A stretch of DNA of 64,000 nt from Elysia crispata (Eukaryota > Mollusca > Gastropoda > Plakobranchidae). The notes below the pieces were generated by a model. The model was not told the DNA's origin, did not search any database, and was given only the letters and a program-made list of their open reading frames with translations. The position numbers were made by a program, and so were the translations under genes. Below are positions 37,180 through 48,712 of the stretch, piece after piece; positions within the stretch are counted from its first letter, which is position 1, and each line of letters begins with the position of its first letter. The DNA lies in assembly GCA_033675545.1 (NCBI GenBank), contig JAWDGP010005685.1, positions 68,501 through 132,500 of the forward strand. Direction: 5' to 3'.

Positions 37180-38317
37180 ATTAGAGGAAAGCCTTTAACT
37201 TTTATTCAGGAAAATTCTGTCCACAACACAGTTTATCAATTTTATGTACATTAACATGTATGACTTAGTATGACTATGAGCAACTTCCATAAATACAATA
37301 AAATTATAAGGATTCAACATTCCTTCATCACGCTTGAAGCCACGAAACACTTATTAACCGCAACCAGTTTATTTAATAGCATAGCATCTCTCTTTCCTTT
37401 GTGAACAAGAAATAAAAAAAATTACATTCTTGCAACATTCTTATGCAAACTGACAAATTACATATTTCCAAAGTGAGTATCTTGAAAAGAAAAAGCCAAA
37501 AAATAGCATTCCATGCTCCTAACAGCTGATAGTGGACTATTTATAAGTTTTTGCACTTTTATAAACTAATACCAAGATTTAATACATCCGTATCATACTT
37601 ACAGTCATACCATATACATATATATTCAAAAGCTTTACTAGCACACTTACTGAAATAATAACCAAAACAGGAAAAAAACACACACAAAAAAAAAAAAAAA
37701 AACCAGCACCATTTTTTTTTTTCAAAATGAAAACAATCCCTAGACCATAATAAACTTTTTTTTTTAAAGAAGATAAAGTTTTGATTAAGGTTAGTCACAA
37801 GAGAAATAATAAGCATTTAAGGATTCACAAAAGAATAAAAGGATTTCAATCACTCTTTTCCCATCAATATGCTTTATCTCCTTATCTCATTGGACCATTT
37901 TGTAGAGATGATTGGTTAAAAAAAAATTATGAAGTTGAATTGATGGATAAGTCTTCATACCTCTCAGTCAGAGGAAAATGTCATTCAACCCAACAGGGTA
38001 GTATAGAAAAAAGCTTATTTGAACAACATTAATGCTTGATGAGATGTTCAAGAAATCAAAATGTATCCTGAGCCTGAGAAGTAGTCAGGTGCTTCTAAAA
38101 TGTATATTATCCTTCATTTTGAAGGCAATCTAAAAATGCCAGTAATCAGAAATAACATCCTTTCCATGTTAATAAGGAGTAGAAAATTAAACATGTCTTG
38201 TTTGTTTGTCAAATAAACTTGCAAGACACACTCAAAAAATCATGAAACACAAAGAATGTTTTTTCAATGCAAAGCAGCCTGAATTGATGAGTTTTTTTAA
38301 CAATAATACTCTATACA
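37180..38317 (-). terminator. SPCS2 3' UTR with candidate poly(A) signals
   Basis: Downstream of the SPCS2 stop on the minus strand. AATAAA on that strand occurs at 37368-37373 and 37201-37206; the transcript probably ends below one of these. No other gene is evident here. Confidence 0.4.
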
Positions 38318-41300
38318 CTACAGTTTCTTTTTGTCACTCAACAAATCTTTTCGTAACCCCTCCAAAACAGGACTAAACAAGTCAAAACAGAAAACTCCAT
38401 TCTCATCAAAAAAGCTAGCCACACATTTGGAGCATGAAACAACTCTCTCTTCTCGGGTTTTGCCGTCTGTGTATTGTATTGTCAGGTTGTACATGACATC
38501 ATACCTGTTGAGGGCAAAAGTATATGAGGGGTTTTGGTTAAAGAAAAATGCCAATTTTTGCTTTACTGTGATAACAGACTTAATCCATTTACTATTCTTC
38601 TTTTTTATACTTGAAGAATCTACAGGTTATTCCTTGGAATGGCTTTGAAGTAACTCAGATGATGAATAATGCACATTCTAGGAGTCTGCAGTTGGTCAAA
38701 TAAAGAATAGTTCATGGTATGGTAGTGAGTAAGTCACAGTAACAAGCAAAATTACATTGCCGTTGGTCTTAAGACATTTTATATTCATAGCTACCAACTA
38801 CTGAAAAGGCAAATACAGATTTTTAGAGCAATGAATAAATTTAGTCACTGCAACCTAGTAGATGATGTAGCCTTTTAAGTGCCTTTTTAAGTTATTGACT
38901 TCAACACAAGCTTAATGAAATGTTTACAAAATTAAGCAGTTAACAATGAGCGGTTGACCAAGCACATGTTTTTATGTCCCATTAGAGGGATACTGCCAAA
39001 TACTTGGAAACTTGAGTACACATAATATGTCTTGGTTGGCAGCTATGTTATATTACGTGAAATGGCCTTAGATGATTGGAAAAAAAAACTCTGACAAAGC
39101 TATGCTTTCATCAATAAATTAAGTAAAGGGAATTAATATGATCAAAGATAAATATCGAGGGGCATAGAACTAAGAGTCCATTTGCTTGCAATATAAACTT
39201 CAGCAGAAATTTTCTAGATTGAACATAAAGCAATAATGCTGATCATTGCAATATTAACTTAAGCAGAAATTTTCTTGAGTTAAACATAAAGCAATAATGC
39301 TGAACAGAAGTCAAACACTGCAGGTAAAGGAAGGATCAAACTTACTTGCGTAATGAAGAGGAAAGAACCCACTTGTTGTCGGGCTCCATCATAGCAGGAT
39401 CTTTTTCCAATGCTACTAGAAAAATACCCTTTTCTGCATAGGTCAGATACAAAGTCAGGACACCCATTAACACAAAATAGCTGGGAGAAGGTTGGAGTTA
39501 AGATATGTGTTTTAATCTTTGGAGACATGAAATTTTTTATTTTAACTTTTTTGAGACACCTATTACTATTAAAAAAAGTTTAATACAAAAAGTTGCAACT
39601 TATACACTTGACTTTAATCTTTTGGAAAAAAAACAGAATAATTAAAAAAATGCACTATATTCAGAAAGTTTGAAACTTGTGTTCCAATAACCCCAGTCCT
39701 AGTTTGCTATCTACATGGACTGAATCACTGATTGATAAAAGTTTACTCCAGCATTCAATCAGAGGATTTCAAGAAGATGCACAACAACAGCAACAAAATG
39801 TAATGCAACTAAAAAGGATACGAAATGACGCAGACCATGAGGACGCTGCGAGATTCAGGAAAGGGATAGAAGTAGTCCCATACAAGGGCAAACATGGCAA
39901 AGAAGACAGCAATTGTGCAAATCACTAGGCGCCCATCCATCAAGTGATGTGACTCCTTGTAATGTAGGACATCCACAAAAACCTGGTGATGTGAGAGGAC
40001 AAAAATAGCAAAGTTTAGCAAGACCAAAAAAAATGGCTTCCACATAGAAAAGAAAAAACAAAATCAAAACAATCAAGGGGACAGAGAGGTAATAAAGTAG
40101 ACCTCGGATTTAACGAACCACAGACACTTCCATTATTTTTAAAAGTTCGTTAAAGCTAAGGTCATAAGAGGCATCACAAGGAAGTAACCAAAGTCAAAGT
40201 ACTACATATTTATCTCCCTTGTTTTTTATCCAACAACTGAGAGTACAGCCACTCTCTACCCTTCCGACTCAAGAGTTCCCGCACTTTGGCTCTTTGACCC
40301 TGTATCATGTTCTTCCACCCTTCGGCTGCCATCTCCTTCTCCCTTCCACCTCTCTATTCATTATTTTCTCCCTGTGTGTCCCGACTTTGCTCTACTGGAT
40401 CCCTATCACATGACATAATGTAGCCTATCAATGTGAAATGTACATTTACAAATCACATTCACATTTCTTGTCAACTGACAGAAAAAAGCATTTTTAAGTG
40501 TGATTCCCTTCACTGGGGGTCCTTTGAACCTGAGGATGGATCTGAGATTAGTTTGTTTGAGGCGAGGGGGGGGGGGGGTAATGAGTGGAGATGAAGTCTG
40601 CAATATGGTATGTTAATTTGCTACTGTTGGGCTATTGCCTATCATATGAATTAATTACAATTACAGGCATTGCTGAGACAAAATCAGGTTGTGTAATTTT
40701 ATAGCAGGGTAACTGGCTACCTAAGGCTTGATCAGAGAGAAGGTTGACATACAACTGTAGGCAATCAATGGCCATGATTGATTGAAGCCTTCAGCAGACA
40801 ATGCATGCTATCTCAATACTTAACGTATACTGTAGAGATGCTGTACTTTTGTCTAGGTCAAGATAGAGACAACATTCTACTTCAATTTTCAGCCCCTCTT
40901 TCCCCCCAATTTTTTTTCCCACTATCGCACTGTGTATTTAATATCAAATCAGCAAAATCAGTGAATAAATTTTCTCAGAGTTTCCAATCATTCTACTCTA
41001 TTTAAAATTTAGAATGAAGAAATGTATACATTTCAAAGTAATTTGAGTTAAAAAAAAATACACATAGAAGATAGCTTCTTTGCCTGGTGTCTAAGAAATG
41101 ATTGATTGTATAGGCTTCAAATGCAGATGAAGAAACGGTTTAAAAACTCTTAGATGACAACTAGATGCCAAAAAATGCATGACACTGATCAGTATCTTTG
41201 ATGTAGTAATAGCTGATGTGAAAATGGAACAGTAAACGATAGCCTCTGTTTAGATGAATTTGATATTATCAATATAATTCATCTTTTTAACCATTAAAAT

Positions 41301-44300
41301 TTGTAGTTAATTGTATTCATTTCCACCCTTTTGTTTTCACATTTTAATAGATTTATTTTCCTTCTTACTTCTATAATTTGCAAGTTAATATTTCCTAATC
41401 TATGCAATTTTTACCTTCTTGGCTCCATCATCAAGAGCATTCTTTAGTGCACCAGAGTCCCACTTGTCAATTTTCACAACGTCCTCAGCAGCCTATAGAT
41501 AACACAGGAAAACAAAAAGATCTGAAACATCTAGTACTAGTAAGTTTTAATACCTATTAGCATTCCACATGAGTATGGTACCTCTATCATACTAAAGAGG
41601 GCTTTGTTTGATCAAGCCTCAAGTGAGTGTAAACCATTGTGTAACACTGATTAACGAATAATAAAAAAAAATATGGCATCAATTTTATATATGGGTCAGT
41701 CCACCAGTACTGTTTACCACCTTTGGTCCCATTTTCAGATGCATAAAAATCAAAGCACAAATTTAAAAATTACCTTTAAATTCTTGGAAATGTTTCAAAA
41801 TAATATCAACTACTTCCCATAAGCTTGAAAATGTCATAGGATTTGTTTTAACAGCTTTATTTGCAAATGAAAACCAGAAATGTGGTAAAAATCCCCTTCC
41901 GAAAGTGGACATCAAAATATGCCCGACTTAAATGCTATAGTCAAGCATCATGGAAAGCCACTTTGCTTTTACAAGTGTCCTATTGTAAGACCAAGATTTC
42001 AATTTTTCGATCTACGGAAATGCAAAACCCGACGTTTGCACTATTATGTGTTGAGCGGCAGTTAAAAATTGCATTAGATTTGTTACTGTGTTCCTCCATT
42101 TTGAGTTCCTTCATTTCAAGAGAATTTTCAAACACCTGTTTATGACCCCAGTGTCAAAGTCCAATATTTAAATCAAACAAGTAATGAGCAATAGTTTGAT
42201 TCTAACCATTAGTAAATAGCTTGCATCAGTCAGCTGTTATTAGCGGTCAAACTAAAAGGGTAAAATTGTCGTCCGTTTGTAACACTCCTAATACACACCA
42301 TGTGTCGAAAGTTGGTTTCACCACAGAATCAAAAAGTTGATTTTTAACTGCCGGAAACTAAGTTAAATATCTCATCCGCGTTTCTCTTTCACTTTCGCAA
42401 CGGCGGTGTTCTACACGGGTAAGGAAATCATGTCGTCCATGGATTTTGTGCTGTGACGTTTCCTAACGTTCCCGTGATAGTGTAACATTTCCTAACGAAT
42501 TGGACACAGAATTGTAATATATGGAAACTAATATGTATTTAATAGCTTAAACTGCCTTTAGTTGATAATATAAATGATTAAAGGTCTCGAGGATGCACTT
42601 AACATTACACGAAAATGCCATAATACATAGAACAAAGAGTAAGATTCGATTAGGACGAACTTATGTTTGTCCTGTGTAACATTCCAGTTGGCTTAGAAGC
42701 CTAGAGCCGCCATAATTTAATATTTTTTTATTAGTTTTGATAATTTATATCCAAATTCTCTCTTACTTTGAATGCTTTGTTAGAAGAAAATAAATTTAAT
42801 AACTTCAAGTGAGTTTAAACTCGAGGAAAGCCAAGGGGCGTTATGAGTGTTACTGGGTACACGTGGTGTGTACTTCTTTTGAAACATTTCTAACATCTTC
42901 TTTATTACATATGCCCACTCTGTGATCAATTAAATATCTCTTAGCTCTATTTTGTTTGTATTTATTTTTGCTTCCACAGTATTTTTATATTGCATTTTTT
43001 CCTAACAACCTATTTACCTTTAATAAGAGTGGATCCTAAGTTTTTGAAATGTTTGTTTTGTTGTTATATCAGTACAGGTAGGGGCCTACTATCATAACTA
43101 AATTCATTTTCACCTGGAACAATTTTTTGTTAAAGTTGGAGTATAGAATATGTTAAACATGAACCCAATATAAAGGAAGATCATAAGATAAAAGCATTTA
43201 TATTCAGTCATCTTTTTTTGTTGCTGTTGTCCAGTAACGTTCCTAACTAATCGCTACTCATCTACTTTTTCTTCACAAGGGCAGTCATTTTTCAAAACAA
43301 GCCAATATTTTTAAAAACATGAAGATTCAACCATGTAAAACATATTTTTTTATGGTATATAAGTAGATCATTATGTGTTTGGTACACAGTTTTCCATTTA
43401 TTGCTTGTCCTGTAATGTTCCTAACATGCAAATATTTTCATACCGTACTTATTATTTAAAAATAATCTTTCAGACCCTTTTAAATTTTTAAGATGGCTTG
43501 TCCTATATGTTTTGAATTAAACATATGTATAACCATGATTTGGGTGTTTTAACAATGCTATAGAAACTTTTGTCTAATGTTTTTATGTCATATGCTTGTC
43601 CTGTAACATTCCTAACAAATTGTGTTCACTATTCAATCTTCTCTAGGATCAATTTTAATAAAAGTACCTTGTATGTTACACATTACTCAAAGTCTTTGTG
43701 TTTATAAACAAACATATGCTTTTGTTATTGATATTTTATTGCAAATGATCATATATGTTTGTCCTGGTAACACTCCTAACAGATGGTGGTCACATCAGTT
43801 ACATAAAAATTTCTCCAAAACTATGCTAGCCTGAGGTCTGCACTTTTCACACAACAAATATCAAGAATCAAACATTCTATACATTACTTTGCTGTTTTGA
43901 TGTGACTTAGTTCAAATTTGACCCTCTATGTCCACAAATGGTAAACAGTACCGGTGGACTGATCCATATATATATATATAAAGTTTGAAGATAAGGTGGA
44001 ATAATTGATGAGAGTGCTCAACTGTGGGAGCAATACATAAATATAGAAGATCTTACCTTAAATTTCCATGCATACTACACTTGTGTTTCAAGTGGTAGAT
44101 TTTTTGGACGTCACCCTCAATCTGAGTACGGGGCTATATCAACCATACCAAAAACCGAACAACAAAATCAACTATATCCACCGTGATAGCAACCATCCAC
44201 CCCCCATCATTAAAAACTTGTCAAAAGGGATCGCATTCCGCCTCTCAAACAACTCCGCTAATTTTAATATTTTTAACAAGGCAGCAAAGCCATATCATGC

Positions 44301-45273
44301 CGCACTACGGACAAACGGGCATAAACAACAAATACAATACACCAAAAGCGATAAGCCGGACGAAAAAGCCACCAAAGGAAACCACAATCACACTACTGGA
44401 GAAATAAATACACCAACCAATGAAAGAAGAGACGAAAAAAGTAATAAGAGAATACAAAAGAGAAAGATTATCTGGTTCAACCCCCCATTCAGTGTAAATG
44501 TCGCCACCAACATCGGGAAAATGTTTTTCGGACTCCTCCACACGTGCTTCCCAACAAACAACAAGCTGCACAAAATATTAAATAAAAACACTGTAAAGCT
44601 AAGCTACAGCTGCATGCAGAATATGAAACACATCATTTCTAACCACAATAAAACAGTCCTCGAGTCTACAAAAGTAAAGGAATCACAAGGCAAGACTTGC
44701 AACTGCAGGGATAAACAATCTTGCCCACTCAATGGCCAGTGTCTTCAAAGGGGAGTGGTCTACAAGGCAACTGTGGAACAGATACCCTCGAAAACACAAG
44801 ACACCTATATAGGAATCACAGAAAATGAGTTCAAAACCCGATACAATCAGCACACGTCGAGCTTTCGACTCAACCACAAGAAATCAGCCACAACTTTAAG
44901 TGAATTAATATGGAAGCTTAAAGAATCTAAAACCGCATACCACTTATCATGGGCTGTAATCGAAAGAGCGCAGCCATACTCGGCAGCAACAAACAGATGC
45001 AACCTTTGCACAGCAGGAAAATACTTCATTCTACACACAAAACCAAGCCTCAACAAAAGGAGGGAAATATTTTCATCTTGACCCCACCGGAAAAAACATT
45101 TACTACTATCAGTGGCCCGGAAACGAAAATAAACAACAACACAAGGTCGGAACGGCAAGCGCAAACGAACACACCTCAGTCATACCCGAAGAGAGCGGAG
45201 GACCGGCGACAGCTTTGTCCTCCGCTTGAAACACAAGTGTAGTATGCATGGAAATTTAAGGTAAGATCTTCTA

Positions 45274-45331
<58 letters not shown>

Positions 45332-47254
45332 TCATATCTTAATATACTAAACCATCGTACCCAATCAGAAGTCTTGCCAGAATAAGATAGGATACATGAA
45401 GCCGAATTTTTTTTTTCTAATTGGTAATTCATTGTTAGAAAATGATTTTACACTTACTTGAAGCATCATCTGATTCCCTCCCATGATCTGCTTAGAGGGG
45501 CTCAGTGACCTACCTCTCAGTCCCATGAAACAATGAAAGCGGATCCGTATTTTTACAGCTCTGTGTCACAGTCACAAGTACGAAACTACCACTATTTGAT
45601 ACTAAATGACTTAGCATTCTTTCAGCTTTTTTCTAACCTAGATTTGTAAGAGTTCATGTTTAGATTGATGCTCCGGAGAGGATTTGTTTACAACTATCTC
45701 TTAAATGGCCATTACTACTATAAAGAACATGGCCAATCTACCAAAACTGGCTCTGCGTTTATCAGCTGCAAAGGCTAGATCTATAAGTTCTTTAACTTGA
45801 ATATTTCTAGTGACAGATTTGATTTGTCTAATAACGATAAGATGATCTCAAAAGTGAAACCAATAGCGAGGTCTAAATTTAGTCCTAAGCACTATCAACC
45901 TGGACCTTTGGAAAGTGATACTGTTAGATCTAGAATTTAGAACCAGAACAAGGAGAAAAGGTGAAGATGTAGATCTAAATCTAGATCTTAGCAATGAAGA
46001 ATGAATTAGTCTTTCAACTTCTAGCTCTAGACTAAGGACTACATCTTCTGATGCTCTATCTAGACCTAAATTTAGCTCATAGATGTAAACAGATAAAAGT
46101 TGTTTTTTTTTCCTTGGCGTAAATTAATATGACCAATATTACCTTACAAAAAAATTTTTTTTTCAATGGATTGCTTTGAAATTGGCCTTAGAAGGATTTC
46201 ATGCAAATGAAGTATCTTGGGGTATATAAAGTTTTTTCAATTTGTTCAATATGTTCAATTTTTTGGTAAGTCAAATAATTAGCCTTTATAGGCCTAATTA
46301 TTTTTTTTTAATTTTTATTTCCTTATTACTTGTACACAACACATGTAATATGCATCACTCACTAAAAACAATACTGGATTCAGAATTCTTGTTTATTCAT
46401 GAAAAAAAAATGATATATAACATGAAGCCAGTCTCTTGGTTGATCTGTCCATAAATCTAAGACACCTAATCTGTAGACGAGACTTTGGTGGGCTCTGTAG
46501 GACTAGGACTAGTTGTTTGGCACTGTGGGACTCGATCAGTCAATAAGTTCTACGGCAAATCCGCCTGTTAAAATTTTTTTAAAGCTTAAACGAAGTTGGG
46601 CAGATATTGATCTGCAACTTTACCCTATGGGTAGTATGGGCTTAAATCTTCGTTATAGTTTTCAATCTAGATCTAGTCTGGATCTACTGCTTGTTGATCG
46701 TACTCAAACTTTGAAATTTACAATCTAGATCTAGATTCTAGATTTAGATATAGCGTCTAGTCTGGTTACATCTGTATCATGGACAAAAAGAAAGTTTAAA
46801 TAAAAAAATGTGTATTATGGTCATTTATCGGTTTACCCATTTATCTTGGTATTATTGAAGTTATTGGCTCAACTGCCTTAAAGCTTTAAAATTGTAGACT
46901 TCTACATAAAATTGATATGCTGAACACGAATATGAAGTTTTTATTCGTCGCAAATAAATACTTTTCAAGATAAGCATTTTCGTGTTGCTTAAAATCCCAT
47001 TAAACTAGATCTAGATCTAGATCTAGACTCTAAATCTAGATTCTAGATCTAGGCTACAAGTTTCGGTATTCGTCGAGATACGTTCACTTGTGAAGCCTAT
47101 CGTGAGTGAGCCGATATTTGCGTATTCACAATTTATCTTTTCGTATCAAAGCATGAATTATCCAATATATCTTTGAGACGAAATTATAAGGAATACAAAT
47201 TCAGAAACCGCCTTTCTCATCAGTACATACCGGTAGGTTCTTGGAGGATGCCAT
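38318..47254 (-). CDS. SPCS2: Signal peptidase complex subunit 2 (SPC25)
   Basis: Orthologue of human SPCS2, the 25-kDa non-catalytic subunit of the ER signal peptidase complex, which links the complex to the Sec61 translocon. Exons on the minus strand: 47254-47231, 41492-41415, 39982-39822, 39480-39346, 38504-38318. Phases join and give 194 aa (human 226; the N-terminus is shorter). Key matches: [66 protein letters not shown] and ASFFDENG. Two membrane hairpin segments are visible at about 53-70 and 80-101, with both tails cytosolic in the family. The start ATG lies in a short first exon (MASSKNLP). A 30-nt in-phase microexon at 45487-45458 is conceivable but unsupported. Introns 1 and 2 carry transposons. 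Confidence 0.93.
40096..40570. repeat. MITE-like repeat, copy 2
   Basis: In SPCS2 intron 2. Begins GTAGACCTCGGATTTAACGA, with an AACGAAC / GTTCGTT hairpin, and matches 32966-33370 over most of its length. Ends near a G run at 40566-40577. Confidence 0.6.
41688..43968. mobile_element. 2.3-kb noncoding TIR element with spaced internal motif
   Basis: In SPCS2 intron 1. The left end GGGTCAGTCCACCAGTACTG (from 41693) and the right end, read inward, GGATCAGTCCACCGGTACTG match, and both continue TTTACCA. The inverted repeat is about 36 bp with about 5 mismatches; TA-rich bases flank both sides. No open frame looks like a transposase. The interior carries copies of TTGTCCTGTAACATTCCTAA, clearest at 43227, 43405, 43596 and 43759, with weaker ones near 42270, 42450, 42483 and 42667. 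Superfamily unknown. Confidence 0.7.
44037..44092 (+). repeat. Left arm of 56-bp inverted repeat
   Basis: Starts ATAAATATAGAAGATC and ends TTGTGTTTCAAG. It contains the ATG (44068) at which the Penelope-like open frame begins. 56 of 56 bases match the right arm. Confidence 0.95.
44068..45081 (+). pseudogene. Penelope-like ORF remnant: RT thumb region plus GIY-YIG endonuclease
   Basis: An open frame of 337 codons without internal stops. It begins at the FLDVTL-NL segment that follows the RT palm in Penelope-like elements and continues [18 protein letters not shown], typical of the RT thumb region; the RT catalytic core is missing. Residues 211-225 form the Cys cluster C-N-C...C-P-L...C found before the nuclease. 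The GIY-YIG domain follows: VVY (230-232), YIG (247-249), Arg258, His262 and Glu279 in TTLSELIW. Nuclease residues look intact, but without the RT the copy cannot move by itself. The ATG lies in the left repeat arm and may be fortuitous. Confidence 0.85.
45181..45246 (+). ncRNA. Hammerhead-ribozyme-like motif in Penelope-like element
   Basis: Type I hammerhead topology can be drawn. Stem I is CATAC (45181-45185) with GTATG (45242-45246). The core is CCGAAGA (45186-45192) against the consensus CUGANGA. Stem II is GAGCGGAGGAC (45193-45203) with GTCCTCCGCTT (45217-45227), closed by a 13-nt loop. GAAA follows at 45228-45231, then a 3-bp stem III CAC/GTG with a 2-nt loop, then T-A, so cleavage would be after 45241. 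The core U4 is C, which should weaken or abolish activity, and the stem III loop is very tight. Hammerheads are known in Penelope-like elements. Confidence 0.6.
45225..45280 (-). repeat. Right arm of 56-bp inverted repeat
   Basis: Exact reverse complement of 44037-44092. Its first 22 bases overlap the 3' half of the hammerhead-like motif. Confidence 0.95.
45278..45330. repeat. (TA)n / (CA)n microsatellite
   Basis: About 20 TA units followed by five CA units directly beside the Penelope-like element, a plausible insertion target. Bases 45330-46980 (SPCS2 intron 1) hold only AT-rich sequence and scattered AGATCT runs. Confidence 0.9.
46985..47055. repeat. AGATCT-type short tandem repeat
   Basis: Repeated TCTAGA/AGATCT units with interruptions. 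Similar runs occur at 17099-17120, 45970-45990 and 46660-46750. It looks like a genome-wide simple repeat; two of the runs lie in SPCS2 intron 1. Confidence 0.8.
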
Positions 47255-48460
47255 TTTGACAACACAGGAAGTACACGTTGAAGAAAACGATAATTTGAGG
47301 AACATAAAAAAGAGGAGAAGTGGGAAACTATTCGAGTTCTATACATGTAGGTATAAGATCTGTGTCTCTATATTTATACATTATATTATAAAAAAAATAG
47401 TTGTCGTTAATTTTCAAACTAAACTGTGGATTTTGGGGTTAGATAATTATGATTGTATCTCCTCACATAGAAATTATTTGATCCCTTTTCAATAAAAAGA
47501 GGAAATCTATGTTTTTGATTTATTCTGGGATTTGTGGTCTAGCATTCCTCTACCATGGCGATCTAAACAGTCTATAGTTTCACTTTCTGGTTCCCACGAT
47601 CTTATCAATTTATCTGTAATTTATTTCGAAGGATTTTCTTAGATTGGTAATATTTAAACCTTGCATCGATTTACTATTTTCATGTAAATATTTTCTTCGT
47701 ATAACCAATACATTTTAAAGAAGCCCTATGTGACTTTCAAAATAAAGCTAACGGGAAAATGAAGCCTACTACATTCTATCTAATCTAGTCTGGATCTAAG
47801 TCTAGTTCTATATTTCTTTTAATAAGCCAGATCATATCGAGGAAAGCTTTAAAAGATCCATCTGAATCCTACACAGTTTTAAAACGTACTTCGTTTCGTG
47901 AAAAAGATCATATATATTTAAACATAAACATTGAAATTGATTTTTTAATTGGTGGTGCCTAAACCGCCTTCAAATGGTTTAGCCTTGATCAAAGTAGCCC
48001 GAACCAACTATAGACTTGCTAGATTAGCTCTAAACTTGGGCTCCAGATGTGCAAGTATGGTAAAGGTTAGGGAGATTTATACATCTAACACACAGGCATA
48101 GTCTGTGTGAAGGTGCATTAAGACTGTTGTATCAGTATACAAATTTAATTTTTTTTCACAGCTATTTCTGTTGGTCATATTGGTAACTTGAACCTGCATA
48201 GTAAGTTTATTCATGAGACACACAAAAATACTGGCACCAATTCCATCACAAAGTTATCATAAAGGCTTCCTCCCGTCCTTATAAATAGGATTTTTTTATA
48301 TAGAACTATTAGTACTTCCAAACAGATGCTGGGAGGATTTTTAAATGATTAAGTGCTAGAATAACATGTTATTTAGCGTGTTAAAAGAATATATGGAAGC
48401 TCTAAGCGGTGAAAGCTGTGATTGATTCATGAAGACTTTGCGATTTCAGTTACACACAAG
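47255..48460. promoter_or_regulatory. Shared SPCS2 / IFT81 head-to-head promoter region
   Basis: The start codons of SPCS2 (-) and IFT81 (+) are 1.2 kb apart and point away from each other, so both promoters must lie here or overlap. IFT81 has an acceptor (TTTCAG, ending 48449) just 11 bases before its ATG, so it has an upstream noncoding exon; one possible donor is TGTAG|gtataag at 47350. A degenerate RFX X-box-like CTACCATGGCGA lies at 47550-47561. Confidence 0.5.
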
Positions 48461-48671
48461 ATGAGTCTCAGTGAACAAATGAAGTTCATTGTTCAAGAGC
48501 TGAACAAGGAACCTTTCAGCAAATCTTACAACCTCATCTCCTTTGATTCTCTTGAGCCTTTACAGCTCCTTCAAGTCCTCAATGATGTGTTGGCCATCAT
48601 TGATCCCAAGGTAAATTTTGTTCCAAAGACATGAAATGAATTTTGAAGTCTTGCAATCTCACAAGACATTG

Positions 48672-48712
<41 letters not shown>

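Larger units (their letters stand above)
44037..45280 (+). mobile_element. Penelope-like retroelement, 5'-truncated, in a 56-bp perfect inverted repeat
   Basis: In SPCS2 intron 1, opposite in strand to the gene. The outer 56 bases at 44037-44092 and 45225-45280 are exact reverse complements. Between them lies one open frame ending in a GIY-YIG nuclease (44068-45081), then a 3' segment with a hammerhead-like fold. The right end abuts a (TA)n tract. Penelope-like elements are known for terminal repeats in either orientation and for hammerhead motifs. Identical arms suggest a young insertion. Confidence 0.85.

Noticed and set aside
43227..43783. CRISPR-like array
   Set aside because: The repeats are degenerate, unevenly spaced (163-191 bases) and lie in an animal intron inside a TIR element.
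44305..45164. Minus-strand open frames over the Penelope-like element
   Set aside because: Shadows of the plus-strand GIY-YIG frame; they match no family.
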